A stretch of DNA of 64,000 nucleotides from SMWC01 sp045561055 (GTDB lineage: Bacteria > Pseudomonadota > Gammaproteobacteria > Steroidobacterales > Rariloculaceae), in assembly GCA_045561055.1 (NCBI GenBank), contig JBJKYL010000017.1:248001-312000 (forward strand), in the 5' to 3' direction. Positions 8,550 through 16,724 of this stretch are shown here, in pieces. The notes beneath the pieces were generated by a model. That model was not told the origin of the DNA, did not search any database, and was given only the letters and a program-made list of their open reading frames with translations. A program made the translations under genes and the position numbers. How positions within the stretch are numbered: position 1 is the stretch's first letter; each line of letters opens with the position of its first letter.

Positions 8550-8971
8550 TATTATTTTAAGACTGAATCAGAACGGAAAAGTAATCTCGGCTCGATTGTG
8601 GCGAGATTTAACTAGACGAGTTCATTCATAATCACTCGAAGGTTTTCTATATACGACGTCGATACAAAAGTGATAGTCCGTCAGTTATGCAGGATATTTC
8701 GATTGCGAGCCGGTTGTCGGCGGAAATAACGCGTTCTAGCATGGGCATGTCCGGATTAGGAAGCCCATGGTATTCAGGGTTTTCAGATACCAAGTGCTCT
8801 TGTGTCATCCGGATGTCGGGTCTACAATCGCGCTTCATCCGTTCGGGCGGAATGCGATAGAGGCATCACTAGACGGCTACTAACATGCGCAAATTTATTG
8901 TAAAAAAGCTACAAATAATATGAGCCATGGCCGCTGTTGATTCAGATTGTTAAATATAGAAGGAGGTATTT
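8550..8971. other. Gene-poor gap at the syntenic position of thrS
   Basis: About 420 bases between tRNA-Val and infC, where many gammaproteobacteria carry thrS. Nothing here resembles threonyl-tRNA synthetase. The only open frame of note is on the minus strand, 8647-8838 (63 codons, containing PEYHGLPNPDMPMLERVIS), which I do not recognise and which has no good ribosome-binding site; it may be a relic. The right end becomes AT-rich before infC. Confidence 0.5.
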
Positions 8972-8974
8972 ATC
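8961..8974 (+). promoter_or_regulatory. Strong Shine-Dalgarno plus rare ATC start of infC
   Basis: AGGAGG (8961-8966), a five-base spacer TATTT and ATC (8972-8974). No ATG, GTG or TTG is in frame at this distance. A strong ribosome-binding site with a start codon that IF-3 discriminates against is the known logic of infC autorepression. Confidence 0.75.
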
Positions 8975-9499
8975 CCCCAAGGTAAGCGCGCAAGACGCAA
9001 TGATGAGATTACGACGCCCGATGTACGGGTCATCGGTGCAAATGGAGAGCAGGTAGGCGTGATGCCTATTGGAGAAGCATTAGGTCAAGCGGAATCTGCC
9101 GGTATGGATCTAGTAGAAGTGGCGCCTAATTCGGTTCCTCCCGTTTGTCGAGTTATGGACTACGGTAAGTTTGTGTTTGAGGCGAGCAAGAAGGCTCAGT
9201 CTGCGCGGAGGAAACAGAAGCAAATTAATGTTAAGGAAATTAAGTTTCGTCCTGGTACCGAGGAAGGTGATTATCAGGTTAAATTGCGGAGCTTGGTTAA
9301 ATTTCTCGAGAGTGGTGATAAGACAAAGGTAACTCTGAGATTTCGAGGGCGTGAGATGGCTCATCAAGAAGTTGGTGCGGATTTGTTGAAACGAGTACGG
9401 GTAGACCTGGATGGAATCAGTGTTGTTGAGCAACTCCCGCAGTTAGAAGGTCGGCAAATGATTATGATTCTGGCGCCAAAAAAACGTCCATCACGATAG
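8972..9499 (+). CDS. infC: Translation initiation factor IF-3, ATC start
   Basis: Translation initiation factor IF-3 (175 residues from this start), which binds the 30S subunit and proofreads start-codon and initiator tRNA choice. The N-terminal domain begins GKRARRNDEITTPDVRVIG and the C-terminal domain carries IKFRPGTEEGDYQVKLRS and FRGREMAHQ, ending APKKRPSR. The first ATG/GTG in frame (GTG 9059) would delete the first ~29 residues of the N-terminal domain. Extending upstream, the frame reaches ATC at 8972 exactly five bases after AGGAGG (8961-8966). Rare AUU/AUC starts are typical of infC and allow IF-3 to repress its own translation. First gene of infC-rpmI-rplT. Confidence 0.93.
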   Translation: MPQGKRARRNDEITTPDVRVIGANGEQVGVMPIGEALGQAESAGMDLVEVAPNSVPPVCRVMDYGKFVFEASKKAQSARRKQKQINVKEIKFRPGTEEGDYQVKLRSLVKFLESGDKTKVTLRFRGREMAHQEVGADLLKRVRVDLDGISVVEQLPQLEGRQMIMILAPKKRPSR

Positions 9500-9617
9500 C
9501 CGGGCGTATTACATTGGATGCGCCCAGTCCGGCGTAGAGAATAGGCCGTCATTGATTGACGGCGATGCCCGATAGATCCAGGCAAAGCTCGATCGAGGCA
9601 TGGACTAGGAGATATAT
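9500..9617 (+). promoter_or_regulatory. Structured leader before rpmI-rplT (candidate L20 autoregulation site)
   Basis: This 118-base spacer contains a perfect 7-bp stem GCCGTCA/TGACGGC with a five-base loop (9545-9563), a GGGCG/CGCCC stem (9502-9525) and a short palindromic CTCGATCGAG (9588-9597) just before the rpmI start. In E. coli the L20 protein represses rpmI-rplT by binding structured RNA upstream of rpmI. The position fits; the sequence match to that fold was not tested. Confidence 0.4.
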
Positions 9618-9815
9618 ATGCCGAAGCTAAAAAGTAATCGTGGCGCAGCGAAGCGATTTTCCCGTACTGGCAAGGGTGGCTACAAACGTGGACAATCTTT
9701 TCGAAGCCACATTTTGACTAAGAAAAGCCCGAAGAGGAAACGGCAGCTTGGGGCGACTTTACAGGTTGCTCAACCCGATGTTAAATCCGTACGGAAGTTA
9801 CTACCCTATAGTTAA
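9618..9815 (+). CDS. rpmI: 50S ribosomal protein L35
   Basis: A 65-residue, highly basic protein of the large ribosomal subunit. The family signature is clear: MPKLKSNRGAAKRFSRTG, then RGQSFRSHILTKKSPKRKR. The length equals that of E. coli L35. The start follows AGGAG. It lies between infC and rplT in the conserved order and is probably cotranscribed with both. Confidence 0.97.
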   Translation: MPKLKSNRGAAKRFSRTGKGGYKRGQSFRSHILTKKSPKRKRQLGATLQVAQPDVKSVRKLLPYS

Positions 9816-9824
9816 GGACGCACA

Positions 9825-10184
9825 ATGGCTAGAGTAAAACGTGGGGTTGTCGCGAAAGCCCGTCACAAGAAGATCCTCGGTCAGGCGAAAGGCTACTATG
9901 GTGCCCGGCGCAAAACTTATCGGGTAGCAAAACAAGCTGTTATTAAGGCGGGGCAGTACGCCTATCGTGATCGTCGTCAGCGAAAACGACAATTTCGTGC
10001 TCTTTGGATTACAAGAATCAATGCGGCGGCGCGGTTGCATGGCCTATCGTACAGTCGGTTGATTCATGGTTTGAATCTAGCAGATATCGAGATCGATCGA
10101 AAAATCCTGGCGGATATTGCTGTTTACGATCAAACGGCATTCGGTTTGATCGCGGAGGCTGCAAAAGAATCTCTCGCCTCCTAG
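9825..10184 (+). CDS. rplT: 50S ribosomal protein L20
   Basis: A 119-residue ribosomal protein needed for early assembly of the 50S subunit and, in E. coli, the repressor of its own operon. It starts MARVKRGVVAKARHKK and contains AKGYYGARRKTYRVAKQAV and RDRRQRKRQFRALWI, all conserved in L20. The gap to rpmI is nine bases. pheS begins about 30 bases downstream, leaving no room for a pheM-like attenuator. Confidence 0.98.
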   Translation: MARVKRGVVAKARHKKILGQAKGYYGARRKTYRVAKQAVIKAGQYAYRDRRQRKRQFRALWITRINAAARLHGLSYSRLIHGLNLADIEIDRKILADIAVYDQTAFGLIAEAAKESLAS

Positions 10185-10214
10185 TTTTGTACAGGCTTGA
10201 ATAGGTTTTTTCCT

Positions 10215-11198
10215 GTGAGCCAGACAGCTCAATTTCTTGAACAAGCTAAAGCGGCTGTCCAGTGTGCTTCAACGCTGGATGAAATCGATTCCATACGGGT
10301 GAAATTTCTAGGACGGAAAGGAGTGTTCACCGTTCAATTGAAAGAGCTTGGTAAATTACCGGCGGTCGAGCGCCCAGCGGCTGGTCAGGTTATTAACGAA
10401 GCTAAACACCAACTGATGAGCGCAATTAGAGTTCGTCAGCAGGAATTGGAGCGGGAGCGAATCCAGGTTGCTCTTACTGCGGAGGCGCTCGATGTGGCAT
10501 TGCCCGGTCGTGGACAGCTCGGCGGTTCGATACACCCCATTACGCGAACTATTCGGCGCATGCAGCGCATCTTTGTTAAGGCAGGATTCGAAGTATATAC
10601 GGGCCCAGAGATCGAGGATGAATTTCATAATTTCTCTGCGTTAAATATTCTCGAAAACCATCCAGCGCGTGCGATGCACGATACCTTTTATCTGGAATCT
10701 GGGTTGCTGCTAAGGACGCATACTTCCCCAGTTCAGATTCGCGCGATGGAGGAAAACGGGGTTCCGATACGTCTAATTGCTCCTGGACGTGCTTATCGCT
10801 GTGATTCAGATCTAACACATTCACCGATGTTCAACCAAATAGAGGTATTGGCAGTTGATAGGGGGATTAGTTTTGCTAATCTAAAATCTTGCCTTTATCA
10901 ATTTCTCTCTAATTTTTTCGAGCGAGATGTTGAACTGCGATTCCGGCCGTCTTATTTCCCATTTACAGAGCCCTCCGCCGAGGTCGACGTGCTATCCGAG
11001 AACGATCAATGGTTGGAAATTCTCGGCTGCGGTATGGTGCATCCCAATGTCCTCAGAGGCGTCGGTGTGGACCCTGAGGAGTTCACGGGCTATGCGCTGG
11101 GCTTTGGTGTAGAGCGTCTGGCGATGCTTCGCTATGGAGTAAAGGATCTAAGACTATTTTTCGAAAATGATTTGCGCTTCCTGGAGCAATTCCAATGA
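10215..11198 (+). CDS. pheS: Phenylalanyl-tRNA synthetase alpha subunit
   Basis: The catalytic alpha subunit of the alpha2-beta2 enzyme charging tRNA-Phe. It has class II motifs: motif 2 around APGRAYRCDSDLTHSPMFNQ and motif 3 around GYALGFGVERLAMLRYGV, with PSYFPFTEPSAEVDV between. I choose GTG at 10215, giving 327 residues, the same as E. coli PheS, with the N-terminal coiled coil aligning from the first residue; an in-frame TTG at 10197 would add six residues. It is followed ten bases later by pheT. Confidence 0.97.
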   Translation: MSQTAQFLEQAKAAVQCASTLDEIDSIRVKFLGRKGVFTVQLKELGKLPAVERPAAGQVINEAKHQLMSAIRVRQQELERERIQVALTAEALDVALPGRGQLGGSIHPITRTIRRMQRIFVKAGFEVYTGPEIEDEFHNFSALNILENHPARAMHDTFYLESGLLLRTHTSPVQIRAMEENGVPIRLIAPGRAYRCDSDLTHSPMFNQIEVLAVDRGISFANLKSCLYQFLSNFFERDVELRFRPSYFPFTEPSAEVDVLSENDQWLEILGCGMVHPNVLRGVGVDPEEFTGYALGFGVERLAMLRYGVKDLRLFFENDLRFLEQFQ

Positions 11199-11208
11199 GT
11201 AGCGTGCT

Positions 11209-13584
11209 ATGCGATTAAACGTAGACTGGCTTCGGGATTGGGTGGATACCGAGCTCAATCCTGCCGAGATCGCAGACTGTTTGACGATCGCAGGTCACGA
11301 GGTCAGTTCTATTGAACCAGTCACTGGAAATATCGAGGGTCTCGTAGTCGGCCAGATTGTGTCAGTGAAACCGCATCCAGATGCGGATCGCTTGGTCATT
11401 TGCCAGGTCAATGACGGTAGGAAGGAACATACTGTTGTTTGTGGTGCACCGAACGCTACCTACAATCTGAAAGCACCATTCGCTCCAGTCGGCGCTCTGT
11501 TGCCGGGCGATGTCAATATTAAACGGACAAAACTCAGGGGCATTATGTCTAGCGGGATGCTCTGTTCTAGCAAAGAACTTGGACTGTCCGAAAATTCTAG
11601 TGGTTTGCTGGTGTTACCGGAAGATGCGCCAACTGGTAAATCTATAAAAGAATACCTCCGGTTAGACGATTCAATTCTTGACCTAGAACTGACACCGAAC
11701 CGGGGAGATTGTTTCAGTGTGCTCGGTATAGCCCGAGAGATAGCTGCTATCGAAGAGTTAAAGCTAGGTTCGCCATCCAGGGAAATCATTGACGCACAGA
11801 ATACCGAAATATTTGAGGTGAAATTACAGGCAAACGAAGCCTGTCCGAGCTTTTGTGGCCGCGTCATCCGTAATGTTTCAATTTCTGCGGACACCCCGAT
11901 ATGGATGGCGGAAAGGCTGCGACGTGCTGGATTCAGAACTATTAATCCGGTTGTGGACATAACTAACTATGTGATGCTCGAACTTGGTCAGCCGTTGCAT
12001 GGCTACGACGTAGCTAAACTCGATACTGAAATAATCGTTCGCTTCGCAAAGGAAGCTGAAAAGCTCACTTTACTTGATGGACGAGAGCTAACTCTTCATT
12101 CCGACGTGATGGTAATAGCGGATGACTCCGGCGCAATTGGACTGGCGGGCATTATGGGCGGCAAAAGTACCGCCGTTGATGGTTCGACGAAAAATGTTTT
12201 TCTCGAGGCCGCGTTCTTCTCGCCAGATGCAATGGCCGGTAGGGCCAGGCGCTACAAGTTGCATACCGATGCTTCGATGCGCTTTGAACGAGGTGTCGAT
12301 CCAGAAATCCAGAATTTCGCCATGGAACGAGCTACTAATTTACTGCTTGAAATAGCCGGTGGAGAGGCTGGGCCAGTAATGGTAACGAAGCAGCGTGAAC
12401 ACCTCCCAGAAACGTCATTGATCACCTTACGACATGATCGATTGCAGTCTATGCTCGGTCTGAATGTCGCTCCCGCCCAGATAGAGAAAATCCTCAAAGC
12501 GCTCGGTATGAAAGTTGATCAACAGCACGGTGCTTGGCATGTCACACCACCTAGTTTTCGTTTCGATTTAAGTATTGAAGAGGACCTTATAGAGGAGGTC
12601 GCCCGGATGATCGGGTACGCCAATATACCTGTTACCCCAGAACTCACTAAGGATTCCCTTGGCGGTGCTACCGAAGAAACAATAGAGGAAGAACAGCTAA
12701 AAGACCTGCTTGCCCGGCGCGGATACTCAGAAATCATTTCCTACACTTTCGTCGACGAAGAATTGGAAAGCATGATCAACCCCGGAACAGAAAGTATACG
12801 ATTGGTCAATCCAATCTCTACAGAACAGAGTGTGTTACGTCGATCCTTATGGCCCGGATTATTGAAGACGGCTGTTCAAAATATGAGTCGTCAACACAGT
12901 CGTATGCGGCTATTTGAAACGGGTACACAGTTCCTCTCGAAGGACGGTAGAATTGATGAAGCTACGGTATTAGCGGGACTTGCAGCCGGAGCTCGTTGGC
13001 CAGAGCACTGGGACTTTAAAAAAATACAGAGCGATTTCTTCGATATTAAAGGGGACATTGAAGCGATCTTTAGTTTTACAGGTATGCTGGATAAAATTAG
13101 ATTTGTTGCCGCGGAACATCCTGCACTAAAACCAGGACAGACGGCACGTGTCGAAATTAATAATATAAATGCTGGATGGTTAGGTATATTGCATCCAGCT
13201 GTCGAACAACAATTAGGAATTCGAACTAGCGTTGTGTTGTTTTCACTTCGTTTAAAGGAGACATTGCAGTCAGCTATCCCGGTTTTTCAAGCCTACTCTA
13301 AATTTCCGTCTATACGTCGGGATATTGCGTTGCTTGTTGATGAAAACATCTCAGTGAATCAGATTCTTAATAGCGTGCGTTTAATGGCTGGGGATATTTT
13401 ACAAAATGTCATAATATTTGATGTCTACCGGGGTGAAGGCATAGATTCGAGACTAAAAAGCATCGGTTTGGGGTTGATTTTGCAAGATAATTCACGCACG
13501 CTTACTGATGTGGATGCGGATAGAGTCGTTCTTTCTGTCACGGAACGTCTAGAGCATGTTCACGGGGCCAAATTAAGAATTTAG
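11209..13584 (+). CDS. pheT: Phenylalanyl-tRNA synthetase beta subunit
   Basis: The 791-residue beta subunit. Domains in order: N-terminal plus EMAP/OB-type tRNA-binding domain (residues ~40-150, with PHPDADRLVICQV), B3/B4 editing region (RRAGFRTINPVVDITNYVMLELGQPLHGYD), B5 domain, a catalytic-like class II core, and the C-terminal ferredoxin-fold anticodon-binding domain (FQAYSKFPSIRRDIALLVD onward). Length matches the family (about 790-800). The ihfA gene starts 17 bases after its stop. Confidence 0.97.
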   Translation: MRLNVDWLRDWVDTELNPAEIADCLTIAGHEVSSIEPVTGNIEGLVVGQIVSVKPHPDADRLVICQVNDGRKEHTVVCGAPNATYNLKAPFAPVGALLPGDVNIKRTKLRGIMSSGMLCSSKELGLSENSSGLLVLPEDAPTGKSIKEYLRLDDSILDLELTPNRGDCFSVLGIAREIAAIEELKLGSPSREIIDAQNTEIFEVKLQANEACPSFCGRVIRNVSISADTPIWMAERLRRAGFRTINPVVDITNYVMLELGQPLHGYDVAKLDTEIIVRFAKEAEKLTLLDGRELTLHSDVMVIADDSGAIGLAGIMGGKSTAVDGSTKNVFLEAAFFSPDAMAGRARRYKLHTDASMRFERGVDPEIQNFAMERATNLLLEIAGGEAGPVMVTKQREHLPETSLITLRHDRLQSMLGLNVAPAQIEKILKALGMKVDQQHGAWHVTPPSFRFDLSIEEDLIEEVARMIGYANIPVTPELTKDSLGGATEETIEEEQLKDLLARRGYSEIISYTFVDEELESMINPGTESIRLVNPISTEQSVLRRSLWPGLLKTAVQNMSRQHSRMRLFETGTQFLSKDGRIDEATVLAGLAAGARWPEHWDFKKIQSDFFDIKGDIEAIFSFTGMLDKIRFVAAEHPALKPGQTARVEINNINAGWLGILHPAVEQQLGIRTSVVLFSLRLKETLQSAIPVFQAYSKFPSIRRDIALLVDENISVNQILNSVRLMAGDILQNVIIFDVYRGEGIDSRLKSIGLGLILQDNSRTLTDVDADRVVLSVTERLEHVHGAKLRI

Positions 13585-13601
13585 AGAAACGCAGATCTGA
13601 T

Positions 13602-13901
13602 ATGGCACTCACTAAAGCTGATATGGCCGAGTCTATTTTTAATGAGCTCGGTCTTAATAAACGGGAAGCGCGCGAGCTGGTGGACTTTTTTTTCGAAGAC
13701 GTTCGATCAGCATTAGCTCTAGGCGAACAGGTTAAACTTTCCGGATTTGGGAACTTTGATCTGCGGGATAAAAAACAGCGCCCAGGGCGCAATCCGAAGA
13801 CAGGCGAAGAAATTCCAATAACAGCACGACGGGTTGTGACATTTCGTCCTGGTCAGAAATTGAAGGCAAGAGTAGAGTCCTATGCTGGAACCCGGGAATA
13901 A
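13602..13901 (+). CDS. ihfA: Integration host factor alpha subunit
   Basis: A 99-residue HU/IHF-family DNA-bending protein. The N-terminal helices read ALTKADMAESIFNELGLNKREARELVD, followed by VKLSGFGNFDLRDK and the DNA-binding arm GRNPKTGEEIPITARRVVTFRPGQKLKARVE; the proline in the arm and the length identify the alpha subunit. It partners with IHF-beta encoded elsewhere. Its end overlaps the MerR-family gene by 20 bases, so the two are translationally coupled. Confidence 0.97.
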   Translation: MALTKADMAESIFNELGLNKREARELVDFFFEDVRSALALGEQVKLSGFGNFDLRDKKQRPGRNPKTGEEIPITARRVVTFRPGQKLKARVESYAGTRE

Positions 13902-14238
13902 CGACGAGCTTCCTCCCATCCCAGGGAAGCGTTACTTTACGATCGGTGAAGTGAGCAGTCTTTGTGGTGTTAAACCGCATGTGTTGAGATACTGGGAGCA
14001 AGAGTTTCCTCAGGTTAAGCCGGTCAAGCGGCGCGGTAATCGGCGCTATTATCAACGCCAAGATGTGCTCATTATTCGGCAGATTCGCAGTCTGTTGTAT
14101 GAGGACGGATTTACCATCGGCGGTGCTCGGCAAAAACTTACTGGTAACGAAGCGCGCCATGACACGAGCCAGAGTCAACAGATTGTCAAGCAGGTTCGGA
14201 TTGAGCTAGAGGATATCCTTAAGATTCTTCGCCGCTAA
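13882..14238 (+). CDS. MerR-family transcriptional regulator downstream of ihfA
   Basis: A 118-residue MerR-family protein. After a short N-terminal tail comes the winged-helix DNA-binding domain: YFTIGEVSSLCGVKPHVLRYWEQEFPQ and the wing RRGNRRYYQRQDV, then a short helix ending in ELEDILKILRR. It has no extended effector domain or cysteine metal site, as is usual for this conserved ihfA neighbour in many gammaproteobacteria; its targets are not known to me. Overlaps ihfA by 20 bases. Confidence 0.93.
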   Translation: MLEPGNNDELPPIPGKRYFTIGEVSSLCGVKPHVLRYWEQEFPQVKPVKRRGNRRYYQRQDVLIIRQIRSLLYEDGFTIGGARQKLTGNEARHDTSQSQQIVKQVRIELEDILKILRR

Positions 14239-14299
14239 TTGGTTTTTTAAAACCAACTCCACCTAGAAGTACAGTTTTCGTTAGACTTCCCAATACGGT

Positions 14300-14376
<77 letters not shown>

Positions 14377-14447
14377 ATCTTTGGTTGTATTAATTGAAAT
14401 TGTAGGCGCTTTAGTTCCCAGTATTATTGAAATTTTAAGGTTTCGTT

Positions 14448-14855
14448 ATGATGCAACTACGAATTGTCTTTTCGAGTTTTCTTCAACTGGTTGTAGTTAT
14501 GCTAGGGGGAATTACTACCCTCACGGCTACGGCTGAGACAATTGCAATAATCGGCACAGGAGAAGTCGCAGGCGCCCTCGGACCGGAGTTTGCGGCTATC
14601 GGTCACGAAATCGTCTACGGGTCGCGTAACCCAGACAGAGAGGGTGTCAACGAACTTGTTGGCAAAACAGGTGTAATGGCGTCGGCTACCGGTCAACGCG
14701 AAGCCGCGCAGCGTGGACAGATAGTTATTCTCGCCGTGCCCTGGAATGTCGTGGGAACGACCTTAAATACCCTTGGTGACCTTTCTGGCAAGATAGTACT
14801 AGACCCAACTAATTTCTTTTGTCGTACTGATTTCAGGACCGTTGCATTTGAGTAA
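14448..14855 (+). pseudogene. 3'-truncated exported NADPH/F420-type dinucleotide-binding reductase
   Basis: The frame encodes a signal peptide-like start (hydrophobic to about residue 29, ending TATA-E), then a Rossmann fold: TIAIIGTGEVAGALGPEFAAIGHEIVYGSRNP, a middle helix, and IVILAVPWNVV...GKIVLDPTN. This is the N-terminal half of the NADP-oxidoreductase coenzyme F420-dependent family (COG2085-like), whose members are normally about 200-230 residues. Here the protein stops at 135, eighteen residues after the DPTN motif, and its 3' end overlaps the ilvD start. The catalytic and C-terminal parts are missing, so it is probably a relic created by a deletion that brought ilvD close to tRNA-Pro. 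Confidence 0.65.
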
Positions 14856-16533
14856 AAGTAACAAAGTTGATCCTCGTCAACACTCTCGCATCGTTGTAGA
14901 CGGGCTAGCGCAGGCGCCAAGCCGGGCGATGCTGCGGGCAGTAGGTTTTACCGAGGAGGATTTCTCTAAACCCCAGGTTGGTATTGCGTCAATGGGTAGT
15001 ATGGTTACGCCATGTAACATGCACCTGGACGGACTGGCGAAGATTACAGCTGAAAGCGCAGATGCGATGGGCGGTAAAAGTATTGTTTTCAATACGATTA
15101 CTGTTTCCGACGGAATTTCTATGGGTACCGCGGGGATGCGATATTCTTTAGTTTCGCGGGAGGTTATCGCGGACTCTATTGAAGCTGTGGTGGAAGCTGA
15201 AGGCTTCGATGGGGTTGTTGCTATTGGTGGTTGCGATAAGAATATGCCTGGTTGCGTAATGGCAATGGCGCGTCTCGACCGGCCGTCGGTTTTTGTTTAT
15301 GGCGGAACTATTCAGCCGGGACCGAAACAACGGGACATCGTGTCTGTTTTCGAAGCTGTCGGCGGTGTAGCCACAGGAAATGTTAGCGAAGCCGAGCTAA
15401 AAGAAGTTGAGTCTACAGCGATTCCGGGACCGGGTTCTTGTGCTGGAATGTATACGGCAAACACTATGGCATCAGCAATCGAAGCCATGGGTCTCAGTTT
15501 GGGTAATAGCTCGGCTCAGGAGGCTGTTTCGGATGCCAAGCAACGTGATTGTATGCAAGCTGGTAAAGCGGTTATGGAGCTGATTCGGCGTGGCATCAAG
15601 CCATCAGATATCCTTTCGAAGGAAGCTTTTGAGAATGCGATTACAGTTACTATTGCACTTGGCGGTTCCACTAACGCTGTACTTCATTTGTTGGCAATGG
15701 CCAACGATGCGCAAGTTGAGCTTACGTTAGAAGATTTTACGCGAATTGGAGCATACGTCCCTGTCGTTGGAGATCTTCGTCCGAGTGGGCGCTACCTAAT
15801 GTCTGAGCTTATTAAGATTGGGGGCATACAGCCTCTGATGAAAACGTTGCTCGAAGCAGGACTATTGCATGGAGACTGTCTTACTGTTACGGGAAATACC
15901 CTAAAACAAAATTTAGCCGATGTGAGGAGCTATCCTGATGGTCAGGATATTATTCGGCCGCTCGCCAACCCTATAAAAACTGATAGTCACCTAGCGGTGC
16001 TTTATGGAAATCTAGCGCCGGAAGGCGCGATTGCAAAAATATCAGGTAAAGAAGGTACGCGATTTACCGGAACAGCGCGCGTTTTCCACTCGGAGGAGAG
16101 TTCTCTAAAAGCTATTTTGAGCGGAGCCATTGTTGTCGGTGATGTTATCGTAATTCGTTACGAAGGTCCCAAAGGCGGGCCGGGTATGCGTGAGATGTTA
16201 AGTCCTACGGGAGCTATTATCGGTCGTGGTCTCGGTGATAAAGTCGCGCTTATCACAGATGGACGTTTCTCTGGGGGAAGCCATGGTTTCGTTGTTGGTC
16301 ACGTTACTCCGGAAGCCGCTGTGGGCGGTCCGATCGGGCTCTTAAAGAACGGCGATACGATCACTATCGATAGTGAAACAAAACGTATCGATGTTCATTT
16401 GTCGGAAGATGAACTTGATGCCCGGATGAATGTTTGGGAACCACCGGAGGCAAAAGCTACACGAGGGCTGCTTGCGAAGTATGCTCGCCTCGTCAGTTCA
16501 GCATCTTTAGGCGCAATTACTGATCGTCTCTGA
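14848..16533 (+). CDS. ilvD: Dihydroxy-acid dehydratase
   Basis: Dihydroxy-acid dehydratase, the iron-sulfur enzyme converting dihydroxy-isovalerate and dihydroxy-methylvalerate to the 2-oxo acid precursors of valine and isoleucine. Conserved cluster ligands appear in TPCNMH and GGCDKNMPGCVMAM, the third in GSCAGMYTANTM; DGRFSGGSHGF is in the C-terminal domain. About 561 residues, full length. Two in-frame TTG codons compete as start; I prefer 14848 because AGGA (14835-14838) is nine bases upstream, against three for 14842. The start lies inside the truncated reductase frame. It is separate from the ilvC-leu operon at 19.5-26 kb. Confidence 0.96.
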   Translation: MSKSNKVDPRQHSRIVVDGLAQAPSRAMLRAVGFTEEDFSKPQVGIASMGSMVTPCNMHLDGLAKITAESADAMGGKSIVFNTITVSDGISMGTAGMRYSLVSREVIADSIEAVVEAEGFDGVVAIGGCDKNMPGCVMAMARLDRPSVFVYGGTIQPGPKQRDIVSVFEAVGGVATGNVSEAELKEVESTAIPGPGSCAGMYTANTMASAIEAMGLSLGNSSAQEAVSDAKQRDCMQAGKAVMELIRRGIKPSDILSKEAFENAITVTIALGGSTNAVLHLLAMANDAQVELTLEDFTRIGAYVPVVGDLRPSGRYLMSELIKIGGIQPLMKTLLEAGLLHGDCLTVTGNTLKQNLADVRSYPDGQDIIRPLANPIKTDSHLAVLYGNLAPEGAIAKISGKEGTRFTGTARVFHSEESSLKAILSGAIVVGDVIVIRYEGPKGGPGMREMLSPTGAIIGRGLGDKVALITDGRFSGGSHGFVVGHVTPEAAVGGPIGLLKNGDTITIDSETKRIDVHLSEDELDARMNVWEPPEAKATRGLLAKYARLVSSASLGAITDRL

Positions 16534-16579
16534 TCTTCCCGTCTTGACGTGGAAGCAAGTAGGCTTTAACTTGCAAGGC

Positions 16580-16663
16580 ATGGATTGCATAGATAAAAAG
16601 CATGAAAGCTTTCTGATTGTCACGCGAAAGCAGACAAAAAGCGGGGTAGTGTCCATGCATTAG
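16580..16663 (+). CDS. Candidate Lys/Thr-containing leader peptide of the lysA/lysC leader
   Basis: A 27-codon frame in the leader of the aspartokinase/decarboxylase gene. It holds four lysine codons (16595-16600 in tandem, 16628, 16637) and two threonine codons (ACG, ACA), and its stop lies in the 5' arm of a long hairpin. Codons 21-22 (AGCGGG, 16640-16645) are a copy of the terminator 3' arm. The weak point is translation: AAGG sits one base before the ATG. An in-frame TTG at 16571 has AGG seven bases upstream and could be used instead. Confidence 0.35.
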   Translation: MDCIDKKHESFLIVTRKQTKSGVVSMH

Positions 16664-16724
16664 TGTTCTAATGCTATGGTCACTAGAAAAGCCCGCTGAG
16701 GAAACTCATAGCGGGTTTTTTTTT
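16640..16724 (+). promoter_or_regulatory. Candidate transcription attenuator upstream of lysA/lysC
   Basis: Three elements overlap. AGCGGG (16640-16645) can pair with CCCGCT (16692-16697), forming an antiterminator that encloses an imperfect long hairpin (16648-16684; arms include GCATTAG/CTAATGC, CCAT/ATGG and AGTG/CACT). The same CCCGCT pairs alternatively with AGCGGG (16710-16715) to make the terminator. The two structures exclude each other. The sensor could be the small reading frame crossing 16640-16645 or an unknown RNA fold. Confidence 0.55.
16691..16724 (+). terminator. Intrinsic terminator in the lysA/lysC leader
   Basis: Stem CCCGCTGAG / CTC-AT-AGCGGG with a GAAA tetraloop, followed by nine T residues (16716-16724). 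It lies only 17 bases before the ATG of the next gene, so it must either end ilvD transcription or control read-through into the gene behind it. Confidence 0.85.

Noticed and set aside
10185..10214. pheM-type attenuator before pheS
   Set aside because: Only about 30 bases separate rplT and pheS, too few for a leader peptide and terminator.
12252..12737. Minus-strand ORFs inside pheT
   Set aside because: Composition follows the codon pattern of pheT on the other strand; no independent start signals or family features.
14239..14256. Terminator after the MerR gene
   Set aside because: TTGGTTTTTTAAAACCAA can fold but is AT-rich with no T-run after it, and tRNA-Pro follows closely.
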